Origin: Muraenolepis orangiensis | Taxonomy: Eukaryota; Chordata; Actinopteri; Gadiformes; Muraenolepididae | Length of the DNA stretch: 64,000 nt | Assembly: GCA_027704905.1 (NCBI GenBank) | Contig: CM051001.1 | Location: 21,761,060 to 21,825,059, forward strand | Reading direction: 5' to 3' | Shown: positions 1 through 15,485 of the stretch, in pieces | Layout: the number at the start of each line of letters is the position of its first letter | Position numbering within the stretch: position 1 is the stretch's first letter | Notes under the pieces: model-generated | The model's database searches: none | What the model saw: the letters and a program-made list of their open reading frames with translations, nothing else | Told to the model about the DNA's origin: nothing | Position numbers and translations under genes: made by a program

Positions 1-107
1 GGCAGATACAGGGTTTTGGAAGACTGTCTTAGGAACGGAACCGATAACGTTTCCATCAAGTGTGGCGATGTCATTCACCTGCAGCATGTAGACAACCAAG
101 GCCTGTG
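1..107 (+). CDS. mcf2: mcf2 (DBL-family RhoGEF), SH3-domain exon, partial at the window edge
   Basis: Frame 1 is open from base 1 to the donor GTGAGT at 108 and reads GRYRVLEDCLRNG, then a DNVSIKCGD segment and NQGLW. This is the first half of an SH3 domain: an RYRVLED beta strand, an acidic loop, and the conserved Trp split 2+1 across the intron. The next exon at 773 completes that Trp codon and the SH3 fold in phase. MCF2/MCF2L proteins are Rho-family guanine-nucleotide exchange factors with Sec14, spectrin-like, DH and PH domains; DBS-type members end in an SH3. Only this tail lies in the window, so the catalytic DH domain is not visible. Choosing mcf2 over mcf2l rests on the adjacent convergent factor IX gene, since human MCF2L sits beside F7/F10 instead. 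Family assignment is fairly sure, the exact paralogue less so. Confidence 0.75.
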
Positions 108-132
108 GTGAGTCTCCTCTCAAAACAAATCG

Positions 133-373
133 TGAGGATTGAATCCTCTTTATTGGTCACATACATGAAGACATACAGTGAAACGTGTTCTCTGCATTTA
201 ACCCATCCTAGTATTAGGAGCAGTGGGCAGCTATTCATACAGCGCCCGGGGAGCAGTTAGGGTTAGGGTCTTCCTCAAGGACACCTCGACAGTTTTTGCT
301 AGGAGGAGCCGGGGATCGAACCAGCAACCTTCCGGTTGTGAGGCGACCGCTCTACCTCCTGAGCTAGACTGCA
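133..373 (-). repeat. tRNA-derived SINE in an mcf2 intron
   Basis: Read on the minus strand it starts with a tRNA-like head: box A TAGCTCAGGAGG and box B GGTTCGATCC (the complement lies at 313-322). It continues through the body GGTGTCCTTGAG and GCTCCCCGGGCGCTGT and ends with a tail TGACCAATAAAGAGG. The same head or body recurs near 51262, 59294 and 63450, so this is an interspersed family and not a functional tRNA gene. It also explains a TTAGGGTTAGGG-like stretch near 250. Confidence 0.7.
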
Positions 374-772
374 GACAACTAAAACTGTATATCCGAAAAA
401 AGAAAAAAGAATACACTAGCATTGAGTTGCCGTCGTCAATGTCCTCTTTGACCTCGACAAGTTGTTATTTACTGCTCATTCGCGTTTTAGAAACCCTTCC
501 TACTTGTGAATTTTGACCATTTAAAAAGTCCCTCCATTGGTGTGAGAACAGGGCTTAGTTCCCGTAAAACACATACTGTTATTTATTCTTTTAACCAGTC
601 TTCCTTACTTAATTTGGCTCCCTCCTTTTAAGGTTAAGAATTCTGCTTTCTTTCGCTCCCCCCCCTTCGGGCTGGAAAAAACGAACTGCTATTCCGGCAT
701 ACCATGGCTCCTCCCCTTCAGGGCGATGAAACTAACCGGTATTTCTGCTTACTTTGGCCCCTCCCCCTTCAG
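374..772. other. mcf2 intron remainder
   Basis: Unique-looking intron with pyrimidine-rich stretches around 650-770 that lead into the acceptor of the next exon. No further feature is seen. Confidence 0.5.
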
Positions 773-876
773 GCTGGTCAAAAACCTGAGTCGGCGTCAG
801 GAGGGCCTCGTCCCTTCATCCACCCTCCAGCTGATTCTGGGCAACAGAAGTCGAGGTCACTCCTCCAGACTAGGAG
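773..876 (+). CDS. mcf2: mcf2, second half of the SH3 domain
   Basis: A polypyrimidine tract and CAG acceptor precede 773, and a GTAAGG donor follows 876. With the TG carried over from the previous exon it reads W-LVKNLSRRQEGLVPSSTL, then QLILGNRSRGHSSRLG, leaving one base for the next exon. The W-LVKNL strand and EGLVPSS motif are the classic C-terminal part of an SH3 domain, which binds proline-rich ligands. The exon is 104 bp (1 + 34 codons + 1), and the phase is consistent on both sides. Confidence 0.78.
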
Positions 877-1310
877 GTAAGGATGTGTCCTTGCCCCCTT
901 GCTCTCTTTGATCTTGTGTGTGACAGTAAAGTGAGCTGCATGCTTCCTGCGGAAAGAAGTTTGGGCAAGGAAGACAAAACAAATGCATACCTCGCCAAAC
1001 TATTTTTCGGCACCCCTTGCACCCTGGCAAAATCCTTGCGGACAGCAATGCGAACATTGTGTGTGTTTTGGTCCGAAAATTGTGATTTTATTTCGGGTTT
1101 TTTTTCCCCGCAATTGGATTTCTGATTTCCTGTCTCCATGGAGACCCCACTGGTCTCAACAAATCGGGTTTAAAACAACTTCTTCTGCCAAGAACTGCTA
1201 CAATCTCGGCCAGCCGACAAATAAATAAACTTATTTTGTAGTACGCTGGCCGCTTTATCATTAGCCTTATGTAACGTTTGTGATGTAAATGTTGTCTTAC
1301 TCTCTTGCAG
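877..1310. other. mcf2 last intron
   Basis: A 434-bp intron bounded by GTAAGG and TTGCAG. No repeat or open frame of note is seen. Confidence 0.55.
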
Positions 1311-1351
1311 ACTCCGGGAATCTGAAGGTCAGAAAGCTCAGCTCGCCGTAA
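1311..1351 (+). CDS. mcf2: mcf2, terminal coding exon and stop
   Basis: The acceptor CTCTCTTGCAG ends at 1310. The exon then completes a split Asp codon and reads DSGNLKVRKLSSP followed by TAA (1349-1351). The short basic/serine tail follows the SH3 directly, so the protein ends here. Downstream sequence (1352 onward) is A-rich and then repeat-rich and looks like 3' UTR. The exon is too short for ordinary ORF detection; it is called from splice sites and phase. Confidence 0.65.
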
Positions 1352-1899
1352 AAGCAAAAGCAAAAGCAAAAAGAAAAGAAAAGCAAAAGAAAAGCACAGA
1401 ACTCGCCTGCCGTGATATTGATCCCTACAGACACGTGGACAGACCGGGGGAACCACAGTCTGTCTCGTGAATCGATACCCACTAACTTTTGTCCTCCAAA
1501 CTGTGGCTGACGATGGTACCCAGATCCCCAGCGTCATTACAGAGAATACCCAAGGAGTATGGATTTAAAAAAAAAAAAAAACATCTTGTGGATATATTGC
1601 TCTTTTTCTTTTATAAATAGTCTTTTAACGAGGACACTTGTGACTGTTGAAAAAAGGGGGAGTCGGCACAAATGCAGCAGAAAGTGAAACCCCTTATGAA
1701 GAATCTGCCACTTTTTTTCTGGATGCTTCCATTTTTCTAGGAGGGAACATATATACAGTATATCTTTCTGTCCGGATGACAGTCATAAGGAGCATAAACT
1801 GTGAGGCCACCGCTGCCCAACCCGGGGGACATTACTAACAGTTCATTACTAAGACTCTTGACTGAAGAACAATTCGGTTGACAATCGACATTTCCAGCA

Positions 1900-1905
1900 A
1901 ATAAA
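1900..1905 (+). terminator. candidate mcf2 polyadenylation signal (proximal)
   Basis: A canonical AATAAA followed within about 5 to 30 nt by a GTGTGTCAGCGCGTGCGTG stretch that resembles a GU-rich downstream element. This is the best-formed poly(A) site after the mcf2 stop. Confidence 0.45.
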
Positions 1906-2225
1906 TGAATGTGTGTCAGCGCGTGCGTGCTCATGTGGAGCATGTCACGGCATCTGTCACGTGGGACACGGACGCGGGCTTTGTGTCAAACTATTTCTTA
2001 CAACAACAAAAAAACAACAACTGGCATCTGTCATTTTTAACATGCACTTTTGTTTTTGTAATTCCGTGTCATTTTCCTAAATACCTTTAATTTCTTACAT
2101 TACTCGTCTCTCTCTTCTTCCACACTCCCTAAGAGTTAGAATGCCAAATTGTGCCGTGCCATAATGCCTCTTTTGAAATCACTGCTTGCGTGAAATCCCT
2201 GTTCTCGGGGGCCCATGTTCAAAAC

Positions 2226-2396
<171 letters not shown>

Positions 2397-2452
2397 TCTA
2401 CTAGACCTTACACAAATTCAACAAGGCACTTTAAACAGAGGTATGAATCAAA

Positions 2453-2698
<246 letters not shown>

Positions 2699-3178
2699 AA
2701 TGATGAGTCTTTGCCGCTTGGCTAAGGTAGAACGAGGCCGTGTCACCTTCCCCACCACACTGAATACTCTCTTCCTTTGGGCTGTCATCTCTGTCTATGG
2801 TTATTATGTCATTGTGTGCACACAGGTCACATGTTGGGTTGTTCTGCCTTCTTCTGTCTCGACTACAGAAGAGAGACGGAGGTAGAATCTAGCAAGAGAG
2901 AGAGAGAGAGAGATAATGGTGAATATAATGCTGTATGCCCTCTATGGATTGTATGTATGGACTCTCCTCCATTGCAGCACATTCATACTGGGAGTCCAAT
3001 TGGTAAACTAGGATCGTACTGCAAAACGTGAGATGCTATCTGGTGCTTAATTAAATATTGATTGCAGACATATATGAATTTACCACATCAAATCTGGGGG
3101 GGGGCCCCGGTCGGAGGACCGCCTTTGATATGCGGCGTTTGATGTGGAAATGAGCCAGGAAGCCGGCCATGGGCGGAA

Positions 3179-3197
3179 GGGGGGGGGGGGGGGGGGG
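3179..3197. repeat. poly-G run
   Basis: Nineteen consecutive G, a site prone to slippage and sequencing error. A second, interrupted G run lies near 3559-3572. Confidence 0.9.
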
Positions 3198-3527
3198 CAC
3201 GCGTCGTGCCACACACCCTGTGTTGTTTATTTAAATGTTTCTCTGTCACGGTGTGGGCCCGTCCACGCAGTGTCTCGATGCAACGTGCGTCGCCGTCTAC
3301 TCTGTCCAGGTTGTGAAGGAAGGAAGGAGCCCCCCTCCATCCCCCAACTCCTCCTGCCTTTTTCTTTCTGTGTTTGGTGGGGAGGGTTCTCACACAGGAC
3401 CGGTTCATGGGATGTCGTTTTTTTTTGGTCAGAACGAGCATCAGTCCAAAAATGCTGCAGAACACTTTGCACTTATTTCCGCGTATTGGAAAGTGAATAT
3501 ATGCTTGGCTTGCACTATTGTTTGTGT

Positions 3528-3656
3528 GGGTGGGTGTGCACGTGTGTGTGTGTGTGTGTGGGGGGGGGGGGGGTGTGCACGTGCGTGGGTCTGAACGTGT
3601 ATGTGTGTATGTGGGTCTGCACGTCTGTGTGTTGGTGTGCACGTGTGTGGGTCTGA

Positions 3657-3690
<34 letters not shown>

Positions 3691-3787
3691 CTGAACGTGT
3701 GTGTGTGGGGGTCTGTACGTGTGTGTATGCGTGCGTGTGTGTGTATATGGGTCTGCACGTGTGTGTGTGTGTACGTGTGTGTGTGCC
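3528..3787. repeat. GT-rich minisatellite with GGGTCTGNACGTGTG units
   Basis: Imperfect tandem units of about 18-40 bp, each carrying GGGTCTG(C/A)ACGTGTG and separated by GT runs. It shares its motif with 2453-2560, which suggests local duplication and expansion. Confidence 0.85.
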
Positions 3788-3989
3788 TTCCATGACAAGC
3801 CTTGTTTTCGCTTGTTGCCGCTGAATGTTTTCTGATACCGCCGCATGGCAGCTGTAGAACAGAGTTCGTCACGGTCGACTGCTGATCTTTTGTTCAGCTC
3901 CGGTTATTGTACAGAGGTTTATGTGTTATTTATTGACCCAGCTATGGTTTGTTTTCATGATGTCAAAACATGTCACACCCTTGTACAGA

Positions 3990-3995
3990 AATAAA
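3990..3995 (+). terminator. candidate mcf2 polyadenylation signal (distal)
   Basis: AATAAA in the context CAGAAATAAAAG, with a T/GT-rich stretch (TTTTTTGTTTGTTTT) about 30 nt downstream. It would put the long microsatellites at 2229-2695 and 3528-3787 inside the transcript. Confidence 0.35.
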
Positions 3996-4640
3996 AGTAT
4001 TTATTAAGATAGCCGTGGCTTTTTTGTTTGTTTTCACGGATCGTTTTGACAATCGGAAACGTTGACATCTCGAAGTGTCTGTTATGGTCTCATTGTAATG
4101 CTATATGTATAGCGTGACTGTGAATGTAGTCATGTAATGGTCACATGACCTCCTTGTTTTACCCGCCCATTGTCTGCACTCTGCAAGGATAGGCCACAAC
4201 CTCAGACTAACCTGACCTGTACAAATCCGATACATACAGTATATATATATATATGGCAAAATATTTGAATGGAATACAAATATAATATATTTGTATGCAT
4301 TTGAAACCACATTGTCATTTGTATGTCGATTTTTGGAAGTTTTTTTAGTGGCATTGGCTCATAATGTAATTGTGTTCAAAGTCATACTACCATACATACT
4401 TCCTTTACAGACAACATGATTATTGATGATAATTTGGCCAGCAGATGGTAGTATTGCTACAATATGAAAATTGGAATGCAGCTGAACTACTGAAGAATCA
4501 TTTTAGATGACTAAAACCTATTCCATCCAAGACAAAACATAATTGACATACATTGAATAGAACAGTATGGGAAATTGTGTAGTCGATAACACACATATTA
4601 TTATTTTTTAACATAAATCCCAAACAATTATTACCAAACC
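3996..4640. other. mcf2-f9 intergenic segment
   Basis: AT-rich DNA with a short TATATATATA run near 4240. No exon, repeat family or promoter is recognised. Confidence 0.5.
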
Positions 4641-4641
4641 C

Positions 4642-4691
4642 TTTATTAATGATTTACGGCTGTTGTACATTCAAGATTCAAGATTTTTATT
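4642..4691 (-). terminator. candidate f9 polyadenylation signals
   Basis: On the minus strand AATAAA occurs at 4691-4686 and again at 4647-4642, about 270 and 315 nt after the f9 stop codon. The first lies in the LINE tail. Either gives a short 3' UTR. No experimental support is available. Confidence 0.4.
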
Positions 4692-4800
4692 TGCCATATA
4701 CAACAAGTACATTGGAATTCTTTCTTGAACACTATATGCTATACTATGTACTATACTTATACAATACAACACTAAACTATAAGAATATGTATGTATGTAT
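4660..4800 (-). mobile_element. L2-like LINE 3' tail fragment
   Basis: The block CAAGATTTTTATTTGCCATA, followed by ACATTGGAATTC, is the complement of the tail seen in forward orientation at about 15420-15480 (GCATTCCATTGTAC, GGCAAATACA, ATCTTGAATC). It overlaps a candidate f9 poly(A) signal, so the factor IX transcript may end inside this insertion. Confidence 0.55.
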
Positions 4801-4960
4801 GTATGTATATGTTGTATACCCCAATAACCCCCTCACACACAGTTATACAACTTTTGACAGTACAACTCCCTCCAATTGCCAAACTGCATCAAGCGACAAT
4901 TGTGTTCCCTTCTGAATTTCCTCTGCCATCTCCTCCTGGCTTCCATGTGTGTTTGTTTGG

Positions 4961-9596
<4,636 letters not shown>

Positions 9597-10260
9597 TCTG
9601 TGGTCTGCCAACACGGTCAGATTCACGCGTAGAGAAAGGACTCCAAAGTACGATAATATTAGATAAACACTCAAACACAGAACCACCCTAGAGGCTTACA
9701 GCTTGGCCTCACCAAAATATGTGTATACTCAGCTTAACAAACAGAGTGTTGAGCAAAGGCCAAAAGTGCAGGACAGTATGGGCATCGTTGAAGGTTCACC
9801 ACAAGATGGCGCTCCTACACTTCAGAGCTCGATTTTATTTGGAAAACTAAACATGAACTTAAAATCAACAAGGATTTAAAATGAAAGAAAAATAGACATT
9901 TCATGCTGAAAATACATTTAGACTTTATTGCTTTGTTAAGAGAGTTGTGTTAAATTTTAGGGCTATTTTGGCATTTTGTAATAGCCCTACTGTCTACTAC
10001 AGCCTACATTTGCTACAATAGTAGTAGCCGTAAAGGCCTACATCCACTAAGCATCCAGGATGCTTCTATGTTTGAGTTGGCTAACCTTGTTGTTGATATG
10101 CAACGGCATCTCTTGGATAATAATCCTGGGTTATTTCCATCTCGCTATTCCTTCCAGGGTTGTTGTGGCGCTCATTGACATGCAATACCGGTAAATCAAT
10201 AGTCAAACTAATGCAGTGGTCAAGGCTCATTTAATACGCTGACTCAGTGTCCTGTGCATT
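9597..10260. other. f9 5' flank
   Basis: Region upstream of the f9 start codon. No clear TATA box at a useful distance, though TAATATTATCG occurs at about 9652-9662. No repeat recognised. The promoter should lie here but is not defined by sequence. Confidence 0.35.
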
Positions 10261-10282
10261 TAAAAACATCGGTATCCATTGG

Positions 10283-10400
10283 CGATGGGTCGTTGGGGAA
10301 TGTGTCGGCTCTTAAGAGCCGGATCTTTTAAGTAAAATATGTGAGCCCACTCGCCTTTATGAAGAGCCAAAATAGACGTTTATATAGCAGTATAGTGTGG
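10283..10400. repeat. hAT-like non-autonomous element remnant
   Basis: GGGTCGTTGGGGAATG, GTCGGCTCTTAAGAGCCGGA and TCTTTTAAGTAAAATATGTG resemble the terminal part of fish hAT-type repeats built around GGCTCTTAAGAGCC (a 14-bp palindrome). No second end is found; family assignment from memory only. Confidence 0.3.
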
Positions 10401-10830
10401 GGAAGTCAGTGGCTTGGTAGGCTGTTGCTTTTCACAAAACGCGATTTATAAAATAGTTTCGATAAATGTTAGTAACTCTTTAATAACATAATTGAATCAA
10501 TAGTTTTGTTCCTAACAACAATTTAAACAGTTGTTAGGATTGATGGTCAGAGTTGTTCAACCTTGTTTTCACGACTGTAGCCTAATGTACAGCCATGACT
10601 TGTATAATTTCATCCAACTAAATTAGATACCATACGTATCATAGAAACAAAGACACAATTAGTATACAGTTCATCATCACATTAAATAATAAATAATAAT
10701 AGTGCATTGGATTTATATTGCATATATAATGCTACAAAGCACTATCTATTTTTTTTGTATATTATTATATTATTGATGTGCTACAAAGTTAAAAACATAG
10801 AAAACAAAAACAATAAAATTACTAAGAATA

Positions 10831-11479
10831 CTGAACACTAATCCCAAGTGAAGGAGTTCAAGTATCTCGGGGTTTTGTTCTCGAGTGAGGGGAGGATGGA
10901 GCGTGAGATTGACAGGAGAATAGGTGCAGCGGGAGCGGTTTGGGTGCACTTTGGCGCACCGTTGTAACCAAAAGAGAGCTGAGCTAGAAGGCAAAGCTCT
11001 CGATCTACCAATCAGTCTTCGTTCCTACCCTCACCTATGGCCATGAGCAATGGGTAATGACCGAAAGGACGAGATCGCGAATACAAGCGGCCGAAATGAG
11101 TTTCCTCAGGAGGGTGGCTGGTATCTCCCTGAGGGATAGGGTGAGAAGCTCAGTCACTCGTGAGAGACTCGGAGTAGAGCCACTGCTCCTTCGCGTAGAA
11201 AGGAGCCAGTTGAGGTGGTTCGGGCATCTAGTAAGGATGCTTCCTGGTCGCCTCCCGAGGGAGGTTTTCCAGGCACATCCAACTGGGAAGAGACCACGGG
11301 GCAGACCGAGGTACAGGTGGGGTGATTACATCTCCACACTGGCCTGGGAACGCCTCGGGATCCCCCAGTCAGAGCTAGTCGATGTTGCCAGGGAGAGGGA
11401 AGTTTGGAGTCCCCTGCTGAAGCTGCCCGATTTCGGATAAGCGGGAGAAGATGGATGGATGGATGGACTGAACACTAAT
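10831..11479 (+). mobile_element. RTE/Rex3-like LINE 3' fragment with target-site duplication
   Basis: The open frame 11057-11440 encodes RIQAAEMSFLRRVAGISLRD, ERSQLRWFGHLVRM, RPRGRPRYRWGDY and LAWERLGIPQ: the conserved C-terminal end of a fish LINE reverse-transcriptase polyprotein. It ends in a GATG-type tail (11450-11466), as described for Rex3. The 12-mer CTGAACACTAAT flanks it exactly (10831-10842 and 11468-11479), giving the insertion limits. The reverse-transcriptase core is missing: a 5'-truncated, recent-looking copy. Confidence 0.8.
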
Positions 11480-12860
11480 ATTAACATAAAAATGGGCACT
11501 AAACAACCGATAACACATTTTGTATAGGACAACATGAATGAACAAATGATCTGACTCACTGAAAAGAGGCGGATTGCCCATCATGTCCATGGTAGAACTC
11601 TGGTGTCACTTCTGCGGTCTGGCAAAGCAAAGAACCCAACCCTCTTTCCGCCCCGGGGGGAGTCCCAGGACTGCTCAAATGGAGGTACATATTGACTGTG
11701 GGCATTTAATCTTTCATTAAGTCAATAAAAGGCTAAATAATTCACGTTTGAGTAATTGACACTGCCTGCTCACTATCTGAGACATTCAATCATGTCACTC
11801 TGGCTTATTGGCCTATATATAGCTCCACACAGAAATCAAAGCAAATCATTTGCTCAATAATATCCAATATCCATTGCCCTTACCAAGGGGGTAATCCAAA
11901 CATTCTCTCTCTCCACTGCACCACCATGGCGGTGATCATAATGTGGTCAGATGTTATATTTGATATTGGAAACACCATGCATGACATGAGTCATAATATG
12001 AAGAAGCATGTCGGGTTTTCCACATTGAGTTATCTTGTATATCAGCACTTTAATATCCATTATCAGAATCTAATGTTTGAAATCTGCCTAAAAAGCACCA
12101 TCTTTGAAATGACAATGTGGCGTTTGAAATGTCAAATATAAAATCCAACCAAAATTGAAACACTATATGAGTGGTGCAGTGGAATGAGCAGTTGGTAGTC
12201 TGTTCACGACTTCCCAGATGGTTCTGTGCCTTCTTCCCAGGCCCCCGCCTCCTGGTTGAACAGGGTCTGCAAGTTGAGATTTTTGCCTCCCCCTTTGATC
12301 TCTTTGAACATCTACTGCTGTTACAACCCGGTCTAAGGTCTAAGTGTTCAAAACTTAGACCTCAAAACCCGGTAAAGTGGGATCTTGTGTGCGCCGGGAA
12401 CAAGAACAGAGTCAACACAGTGTCAAGGTACAATAATAAAGTGTATTTGTGGAAAAATAACAAGGGGTAACAGACACAGGACAAACTCAAATACCAAAAT
12501 ATCTCAGGAACCAGGCCTAGGGACCTGGTGGAAGTATGCCAAATCAAAATAACTTAACACAGCTAGGCAAAATGGAAAACTAAACTAACAAGCTAAGTTT
12601 CCCTTTCCCAAACCCGAGTAGCAGCGGTTACAACAAGAGGTTGACCAACTAAACGACTCTAGCCAAAAGTACATGGGTGGCATACCCCCTATAACCTAGG
12701 GTATTTAACAATGAGTTACCTACGTGGTGTAAATGTAAAGAGGCCTCTGTCTAAACGGTATACTGAAACCACTACAGTATATAACTACAATATGTACTAC
12801 AGACAACACATAACTAGGTAGTACCTATACTTTTGTGTAGTGTTAGAGTACCCAGTGCTT
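11480..12860. other. intergenic DNA, f9-fgf13 interval
   Basis: Mostly unique-looking sequence. A TATATATAG box at about 11814-11822 and an ATG followed by a GTGAGT donor on the minus strand (11590) look like a gene start but have no continuation. The 72-codon plus-strand frame at 11926 has no recognisable features. Confidence 0.4.
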
Positions 12861-13290
12861 GATACAAGATACAAGATACAAGATTTGTATCGGCCATTTG
12901 CAACAATGGAATGCTTACTCCCACAGTATGACTTTCTAAAACAATACTTAAAAAAAAATACTACACACAATACAAATAAGAAAAAATAACAATACAGTGA
13001 CTGTAGGGTTGACTGTAGCAGCCAACTCTATAACACTGGGTACTACAGTAAACACTACAATACTAGGTACAGAACAACCCTAGGTTCTACAGAACAACTC
13101 TACAACAACTGGGTACTACAGTAAGGTTCTACTGTTAACACGACTCCAGGTACTACAGTAAACATTACACAACATAAGGTAGTTACAGAACACAAGGTAC
13201 TACAGTCTACACTACTAGGTACTACAATACTAAATACTACCATATTAGATAATAGCTATAACACTACTCAATACTAGGTCCTTTATTGAC
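12720..13290. repeat. degenerate ACTACAGTA-type tandem repeat
   Basis: Many imperfect copies of GGTACTACAGTAAACACTAC at spacings of about 25-50 bp. It looks like an old decayed minisatellite; it includes an inverted LINE tail at about 12861-12975 (CAAGATACAAGATTTG..GGCCATTTGCAAC). Confidence 0.6.
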
Positions 13291-13523
13291 TTATTAACAC
13301 ATGCTAAATCACTACGTTATTATATTTCAAATGAGTCGACCTCTGACCTTTAGGGGATCAATGAAGGGTCGCCATGGCAGCGTCGGTCATCTGGTCCTGC
13401 ATGAACTGTGATTGATTGGCAGCTACACACAGGAAGCTAATTGATAGAATTACACCAATATACAATAAATTTCTACTAATATAGTAACCATTTACTGTCA
13501 TACTGGTCAATATGTCAATACTA

Positions 13524-13611
13524 TATATATACAAATATTAATACTAGTATACTTCCACTACTTCCACTACTATATATACAAATATTAATACTAGTATACT
13601 TCCACTACATC
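13524..13611. repeat. two-copy tandem duplication
   Basis: TATATACAAATATTAATACT followed by AGTATACTTCCACTAC occurs twice, about 46 bp apart, nearly identical. The surrounding 13291-13890 is AT-rich with no gene. Confidence 0.85.
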
Positions 13612-13904
13612 ATGCAATAGGTTAACTATACATAATACAATATGAATAAATAATTAGAATTACTTTAATACTAGTATACATTAAACATGAATTAATACTA
13701 TAATAATTATCAACACATACAAAAAGTATGACATTATTGAAGTGGGTATTTTCCTATATGTATATATATAGTATATATATTGCATTCCCTTTAAACATAT
13801 TTCTTAACACAATTCCAGGACAATTTTGACAAACTAAATCACTATCAACTAATCAGTAGCCATAGAGTTTAACCCGGTCCATTTGATGATTTGGTAAACA
13901 CAGA

Positions 13905-13966
13905 ATAGGATCAAACCCAGAGCCTTTTGGCTGAGAGTGGAACTCCCTAACCACTAGACTACATTG
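13905..13966 (-). repeat. tRNA-like SINE head
   Basis: On the minus strand TAGTCTAGTGGTTAGGGAG (box A-like) is followed by CTGGGTTTGATCC (box B-like). No CCA end, no complete cloverleaf seen, so a SINE or tRNA relic and not a tRNA gene. Confidence 0.45.
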
Positions 13967-14344
13967 AGATGATAGAGTAACTGTCACCCAACCGTCAGAG
14001 ACCTGCTCCAGGTCCATCTTCTGGTCGCTGTGGAGGAGCAGCTGGCTGACCTAGTCATGCAGCACACTCATAAAGAAGGTGAGAAGGTGATGCACTGCAC
14101 TCCCTGATACTGGAGTCCAGCAGCAGCTTGGCAGCAGCCCTGGTACAGGTCAAAGGTCAACCACTAGAGACAAAACACACAAGGTAAGGCTCTGGGAGGA
14201 GCAGAGCATGATGAAAGATGAGGTGTGTCTGTTTAAACTACAAAAAAAACACAACAAGTTCTCCTTGACTTAAAATATGTACTTTATATTCCCAGACGGG
14301 AACTGTGCCACAACAGAAACTACAGGACAGTCATATAATCAAAA
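13967..14344. other. unassigned intergenic segment
   Basis: No gene, repeat or regulatory motif recognised. Confidence 0.5.
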
Positions 14345-15485
14345 AGAAAGCATAATTAAATGACATTGACAGTGACTGCTGTCAATGATGCTACATTCAA
14401 ATGTCTTGTCAACATTATCCCCGAGAAAAACACAACTACCATACTCATTCATCATCATGGACTCATCGTGGACTTCCGGAGCCACCGGGGCACCCACTCT
14501 ACCATCAGCCTGGACAGGACACCAGTGGAAATTGTCAGCTGCTTCCGTTTCCTGGGACTACAGATCTCCGACAACCTGGCTTGGACCCGCAACACGGTGG
14601 TCATGCTGAAAAAGGCACTATGCCTTGCGGTGTCTCAGGTGAAGCGGCATAGGCAAACGGTGACTGGTGAACTTCTACCGTGGGGTCCTGACGAGTGGCG
14701 TCACTGTCTGGTACGGCAACACCATTGCACAGGACAAGAAAGTCATCCAGAGGGTTGTGAGGACAGTGAAAAAGATGATCAGGTGTGCACTTCCATGCAT
14801 TGAGGAGATCTTGAGGACCAGATGTCCGAAGAAGGCCATCTCCATAGGTTGCAGTCCACAAAGGACTGCAACCAGCCTGGGCACCATCTCTTCTCCCCCC
14901 TGCTGTCTGGTCGCCAGTTTTGCAGCATCCGTACAAGGACTACCAGGTTTAAGGACAGTTTTATCGGAAGAAGGCCATCTCCATCATAAAGGACTGCAAC
15001 CAACCTCGGCACCATCTCTTCCCCCCCCTGCAGTTTGATCGCCAGTTCTGCAGGAGCCGTACAAGGACTACCAGGTTCAAGGACAGTTTTTATCCACAGG
15101 CAGTGCGCCTACTGAACTGCTAGGAGTGCTGCCACTATCATATCACTATCATTGCTGGACTTTCTGGACTCATTACAGTTGCTGCACTATTCTGCACTGC
15201 ACTGTATTCATGATGCTGATGCACTACTGGCACTTTAAAATGGTTTTAAATGCTTTTTGCACAATTCAACGTTCAATGTTTATATCATCCATCAGTCACT
15301 TTATTGTTCTATGTATTGTTATTTTTTATTGTGTACAAAATTGTTATAGTATAGTGTTGTATAGTACATAGCATAGCATATAGTGTTAAATTGTAGGAAA
15401 TTCATGCTGTGGGAGGGAATGGGAGTAAGCATTCCATTGTACTTTTATGCATTATGGCAAATACATTTTTTATCTTGAATCAAAC
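14345..15485 (+). mobile_element. L2/CR1-like LINE 3' end, frameshifted
   Basis: Two frames carry the C-terminal part of an L2/CR1-type reverse transcriptase. The frame from 14360 has IVDFRSHRG and SCFRFLGLQISDNLAWTRNT; the frame from 14667 has NFYRGVLTSGVTVWYGNTIA and RVVRTVKKM. The 3' UTR carries TTTATTGTTCTATG and ends GGCAAATACATTTTTTATCT. A segment of about 140 bp (GAAGAAGGCCATCTCCAT to AAGGACAGTTTT) is duplicated in tandem at 14828-14965 and 14968-15092. The open frames are broken, so the copy is dead. Confidence 0.75.

Noticed and set aside
245..260. Telomere-like TTAGGG motif (also near 63530)
   Set aside because: Only two units, part of the SINE body.
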